The notes under the pieces: model-generated
Databases searched by the model: none
The model's input: only the letters and a program-made list of their open reading frames with translations
What the model was told of the DNA's origin: nothing
Translations under genes and position numbers: made by a program
Source of the DNA: Flavobacteria bacterium RIFCSPLOWO2_12_FULL_35_11
Lineage (GTDB): Bacteria; Bacteroidota; Bacteroidia; Flavobacteriales; Flavobacteriaceae
Assembly: GCA_001800975.1 (NCBI GenBank)
Contig: MGWK01000003.1
Coordinates: 1 to 33,847 of the forward strand
Reading direction: 5' to 3'
DNA length: 33,847 nucleotides
Shown here: positions 31,447 through 33,847 of the stretch, piece by piece
Layout of the letters: every line of letters begins with the position of its first letter
Numbering within the stretch: position 1 is the first letter of the stretch

Positions 31447-32400
31447 ATGAGTTTATTCAAAAAATTATTTTCCCAAGAAAAGAAAGAAACCTTAGACAAA
31501 GGTCTGGAAAAGACCAAAACTACTTTCTTTTCGAAGCTGTCCAAAGCGATTGCCGGAAAATCGAAGGTTGACGATCAGGTATTGGACAATTTGGAAGAAG
31601 TGCTAATTTCTTCCGATGTCGGCGTGGTGACGACGCTTAAAATTATTGAACGAATAGAAGCAAGAGTTTTAAAAGACAACTATTTGGGGACGGATGAATT
31701 GAATTCAATCCTTAGGGAAGAAATTGCGGGATTGTTGGCCGAAACCAATGCGGGAAATGAAACAGATTTTACAACCCCCTCAAATAAAAAGCCCTATGTA
31801 ATTATGGTGGTTGGCGTAAATGGCGTTGGAAAAACAACGACCATCGGCAAAATGGCTTCACAATTTAAAAAAAGCGGCAAAAAAGTGGTGCTTGGCGCTG
31901 CGGATACCTTTCGTGCTGCCGCAATTGACCAGTTGCAGGTTTGGGCCGACAGGGTTGGGGTGCCTATGATTCGCCAGGAAATGGGAAGCGATCCCGCTTC
32001 TGTGGCTTTTGACACCTTGAAATCTGCCGTGGCCCAAAATGCCGATGTGGTGATTATAGACACCGCGGGCCGATTGCACAATAAAATTAATTTGATGAAT
32101 GAACTGACCAAAATAAAACGGGTCATGGAAAAAGTGTTGCCCGATGCGCCCCACGAAGTTTTATTGGTGCTGGATGGTTCCACCGGCCAAAATGCTTTTG
32201 AACAAGCCAAACAATTCACCAAAGCAACAGAAGTAACTTCACTGGCAGTCACAAAATTAGACGGCACGGCCAAAGGAGGTGTGGTGATTGGTATTTCTGA
32301 CCAGTTTAAAATTCCGGTGAAATATATTGGCGTTGGTGAGGGAATAGACGATCTGCAGGTGTTTAATAAAATCGAATTTGTAGATTCTTTTTTCAAATAA
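31447..32400 (+). CDS. ftsY: Signal recognition particle receptor FtsY
   Basis: This SRP GTPase docks ribosome-SRP complexes at the inner membrane for co-translational insertion. The 317-residue protein has an NG core: an N-domain of helices (about 1-110), G1 GVNGVGKTTT (123-132), DTFRAAA (153-159), G3 DTAGR (205-209), G4 TKLD (269-272), and the closing GVGEGIDDLQVFN. It lacks the long acidic A domain of the E. coli protein, as is common outside the enterics; the basic, amphipathic first helix (SLFKKLFSQEKK) may serve as a membrane anchor. It follows the rpmB unit in the usual Flavobacteriaceae order. Confidence 0.96.
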   Translation: MSLFKKLFSQEKKETLDKGLEKTKTTFFSKLSKAIAGKSKVDDQVLDNLEEVLISSDVGVVTTLKIIERIEARVLKDNYLGTDELNSILREEIAGLLAETNAGNETDFTTPSNKKPYVIMVVGVNGVGKTTTIGKMASQFKKSGKKVVLGAADTFRAAAIDQLQVWADRVGVPMIRQEMGSDPASVAFDTLKSAVAQNADVVIIDTAGRLHNKINLMNELTKIKRVMEKVLPDAPHEVLLVLDGSTGQNAFEQAKQFTKATEVTSLAVTKLDGTAKGGVVIGISDQFKIPVKYIGVGEGIDDLQVFNKIEFVDSFFK

Positions 32401-32429
32401 AATAAATCGTAAACTTTAATAATTTTAAT

Positions 32430-33847
32430 ATGAAGAATTATTTTTTAATCGCTTTTCTGATTTTATTTATCGAAAGCAATGCATTCGCCCAAAATCAGGA
32501 TGCAACCAAGCAACGCGTTGATTCCATTAAGGATTTTAGGGAATTTATGGTTTTGGACTCCAAATATATGGACAATGTTGCATTGTGGGCGCCATTTAAT
32601 GCCGATTTAAAAGATTTTTCGGAAGCAACCTATACGGCTTTAAAGCCTTTAATTTTAGAACAAAATATTCCAACACTTCAAAAAAGTATTGAGGAAGGCA
32701 AACTGACCTATGAAAAATTGGTCTTGTTTTACCTTTACCGCATCAGAAAATTTGACCGGGAAAATAAACTGTCTTTAAATGCAGTAATTTCTTTAAATCC
32801 AAATGTTGTAAAGGAAGCCAGACAAAAAGACAAGCAACCAAAACCGTCAAGTGAATTCTCGGTTTTTGGAATGCCAATATTGTTAAAAGACAATATCAAT
32901 GCATCCGGAATGCCAACAACGGCAGGGGCTGCAGCATTGCAACAAAATATTGCAGAGGATGCTTTTATCGTAAAACAGTTAAAAAACAAGGGTGCCTTAA
33001 TCTTGGGAAAAGCAAATTTGAGCGAATGGGCTTACTTTTTCTGTGGAGACTGTCCGAGCGGCTACAGTGCGGTGGGCGGACAAACATTAAATCCGTATGG
33101 CAGAAGAATATTCGATACTGGCGGTTCAAGTTCGGGAAGCGGGGCAGCGGTTGCGGCTAATTTTTGTGTTGCGGCGGTTGGCAGTGAAACTTCCGGTTCA
33201 ATTTTGTCTCCTTCAAGCCAAAATTCTGTGGTCGGATTAAAACCAACCGTTGGTTTATTGAGCAGAACGGGGATAATTCCTATTTCAAGTACTTTGGACA
33301 CCCCAGGGCCAATGTCCAAAAACGTAATTGACAATGCCATTATGCTCGAAGCCATGACAGGGTTTGACAAGGAAGACAGCGCTTCGGTTGAATCGGAATC
33401 GGCAATGTATGGCAACTTAAAAAATCCATCTTTAAAAGGCAAACGCTTTGGCGCTTTTAAAGGGCTTATGGAAGATTCCTTGTATGTGGAAGCGCTATCA
33501 AAACTTAAAAATGAAGGCGCTGAAATTATCGAAATCGAACCACAACAAATCGATTTGCCCGGATTTATTCGCTTGCTTAATCTAGATATGAAAAATGATT
33601 TGCCCGCATACCTCCAAAAACATGCCAACGCAGCCATTACCCTTAAATCGGTGGATGATGTCATGGAATATAACAAAAAAGACAGTTTGAAAAGTGCGCC
33701 TTACGGACAAGCATTGTTTCAGGGCATTGTGGCAGATAAAGGAAGTTCGGAGGATTTGGAACGCATAAAAGACACTTTAAGCACAAACGGGAAACAATTT
33801 TTTGAGGTACCTATGAAAATGCACAATTTGGACGGCATATTGTCCAT
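32430..33847 (+). CDS. Secreted amidase-signature enzyme (3' end outside window)
   Basis: The frame is open to the right edge with 472 codons seen and no stop. A signal peptide covers residues 1-21 (ending SNAFAQ), so it acts outside the cytoplasm. The amidase-signature Ser-cisSer-Lys triad is visible: K153 in PILLKDNI, cis-Ser S233 in DTGGSSSGSGAA, and the nucleophile S257 in GSETSGSILSPSS, followed by VGLKPTVGLLSRTGIIPIS. The family hydrolyses amides ranging from fatty acid amides to peptide amides and carbamates. The substrate is not deducible. It starts 29 bp after the ftsY stop, with an AT-rich gap, and may be co-transcribed or separate. Confidence 0.92.
   Translation, partial: MKNYFLIAFLILFIESNAFAQNQDATKQRVDSIKDFREFMVLDSKYMDNVALWAPFNADLKDFSEATYTALKPLILEQNIPTLQKSIEEGKLTYEKLVLFYLYRIRKFDRENKLSLNAVISLNPNVVKEARQKDKQPKPSSEFSVFGMPILLKDNINASGMPTTAGAAALQQNIAEDAFIVKQLKNKGALILGKANLSEWAYFFCGDCPSGYSAVGGQTLNPYGRRIFDTGGSSSGSGAAVAANFCVAAVGSETSGSILSPSSQNSVVGLKPTVGLLSRTGIIPISSTLDTPGPMSKNVIDNAIMLEAMTGFDKEDSASVESESAMYGNLKNPSLKGKRFGAFKGLMEDSLYVEALSKLKNEGAEIIEIEPQQIDLPGFIRLLNLDMKNDLPAYLQKHANAAITLKSVDDVMEYNKKDSLKSAPYGQALFQGIVADKGSSEDLERIKDTLSTNGKQFFEVPMKMHNLDGILS

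Noticed and set aside
31794-32396. 200-residue minus-strand frame opposite ftsY
   Set aside because: It is antisense to the conserved GTPase core; its composition (Ser/Thr/Ala/Pro-rich) is that of a shadow frame.
33062-33676. 204-residue minus-strand frame opposite the amidase
   Set aside because: It is antisense to clear amidase-signature motifs, and the protein has no recognisable domain.

Overview
The window reads as an AT-rich chromosome segment of a member of the Flavobacteriaceae (Bacteroidota). The pointers are a SusC/SusD pair, bacillithiol synthesis (bshC), the rpmB-rpmG-DUF4295-ftsY block, and several promoters with the Bacteroidota -7 box TAnnTTTG, in the best cases 20 nt downstream of a TTG. 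Start codons generally lack a clear Shine-Dalgarno sequence. I saw no tRNA, rRNA, transposase, phage gene or CRISPR array.

Layout. 1-5370 (+) is the end of a surface-polysaccharide locus: the tail of a membrane protein, then a tightly packed GT4 - PaaK/CapK-like enzyme - GT2 cassette, then a polyprenyl-phosphate sugar-phosphate transferase. Copies of a dispersed hairpin repeat bracket the cassette, and a small MITE-like palindromic element interrupts one copy. 5444-9639 is housekeeping: prfC (-), a yceI-marR unit (-) with a 26-bp perfect palindrome over the yceI promoter, and idi-queD (+).

9823-19214 (-) is a run of four exported proteins: S9 peptidase, SusC, SusD and M14 carboxypeptidase. 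Hairpin terminators split it into units. It looks like an outer-membrane peptide acquisition locus rather than a glycan locus. 19799-20017 (+) is a small protein made of six 10-residue Pro-rich repeats. 20167-22431 (+) is a methyltransferase-bshC operon. 22424-25866 (-) holds an unknown small protein, a lipoprotein with a duplicated Cys/His metal-site motif, a secreted C1 peptidase, and an esterase-fold protein whose nucleophile Ser and catalytic His appear to be replaced.

26128-27857 (+) holds menB and a fumarylacetoacetate-hydrolase-family gene. A nearly identical ~97-bp direct repeat lies on both sides of menB, and each copy ends on an ATG. 27911-29330 (-) holds an alpha/beta-hydrolase lipoprotein and an unknown protein. 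29437-33847 (+) holds cinA, rpmB-rpmG-DUF4295, ftsY and the start of a secreted amidase that runs off the window.

The most unusual signals are the Pro-rich decapeptide protein, the 97-bp direct repeats that end on start codons, the degenerate esterase, the duplicated Cys/His lipoprotein, the peptidase-flanked SusCD pair, and the repeat-bracketed glycan cassette. I did not find a clear new multi-gene defence or mobile system.
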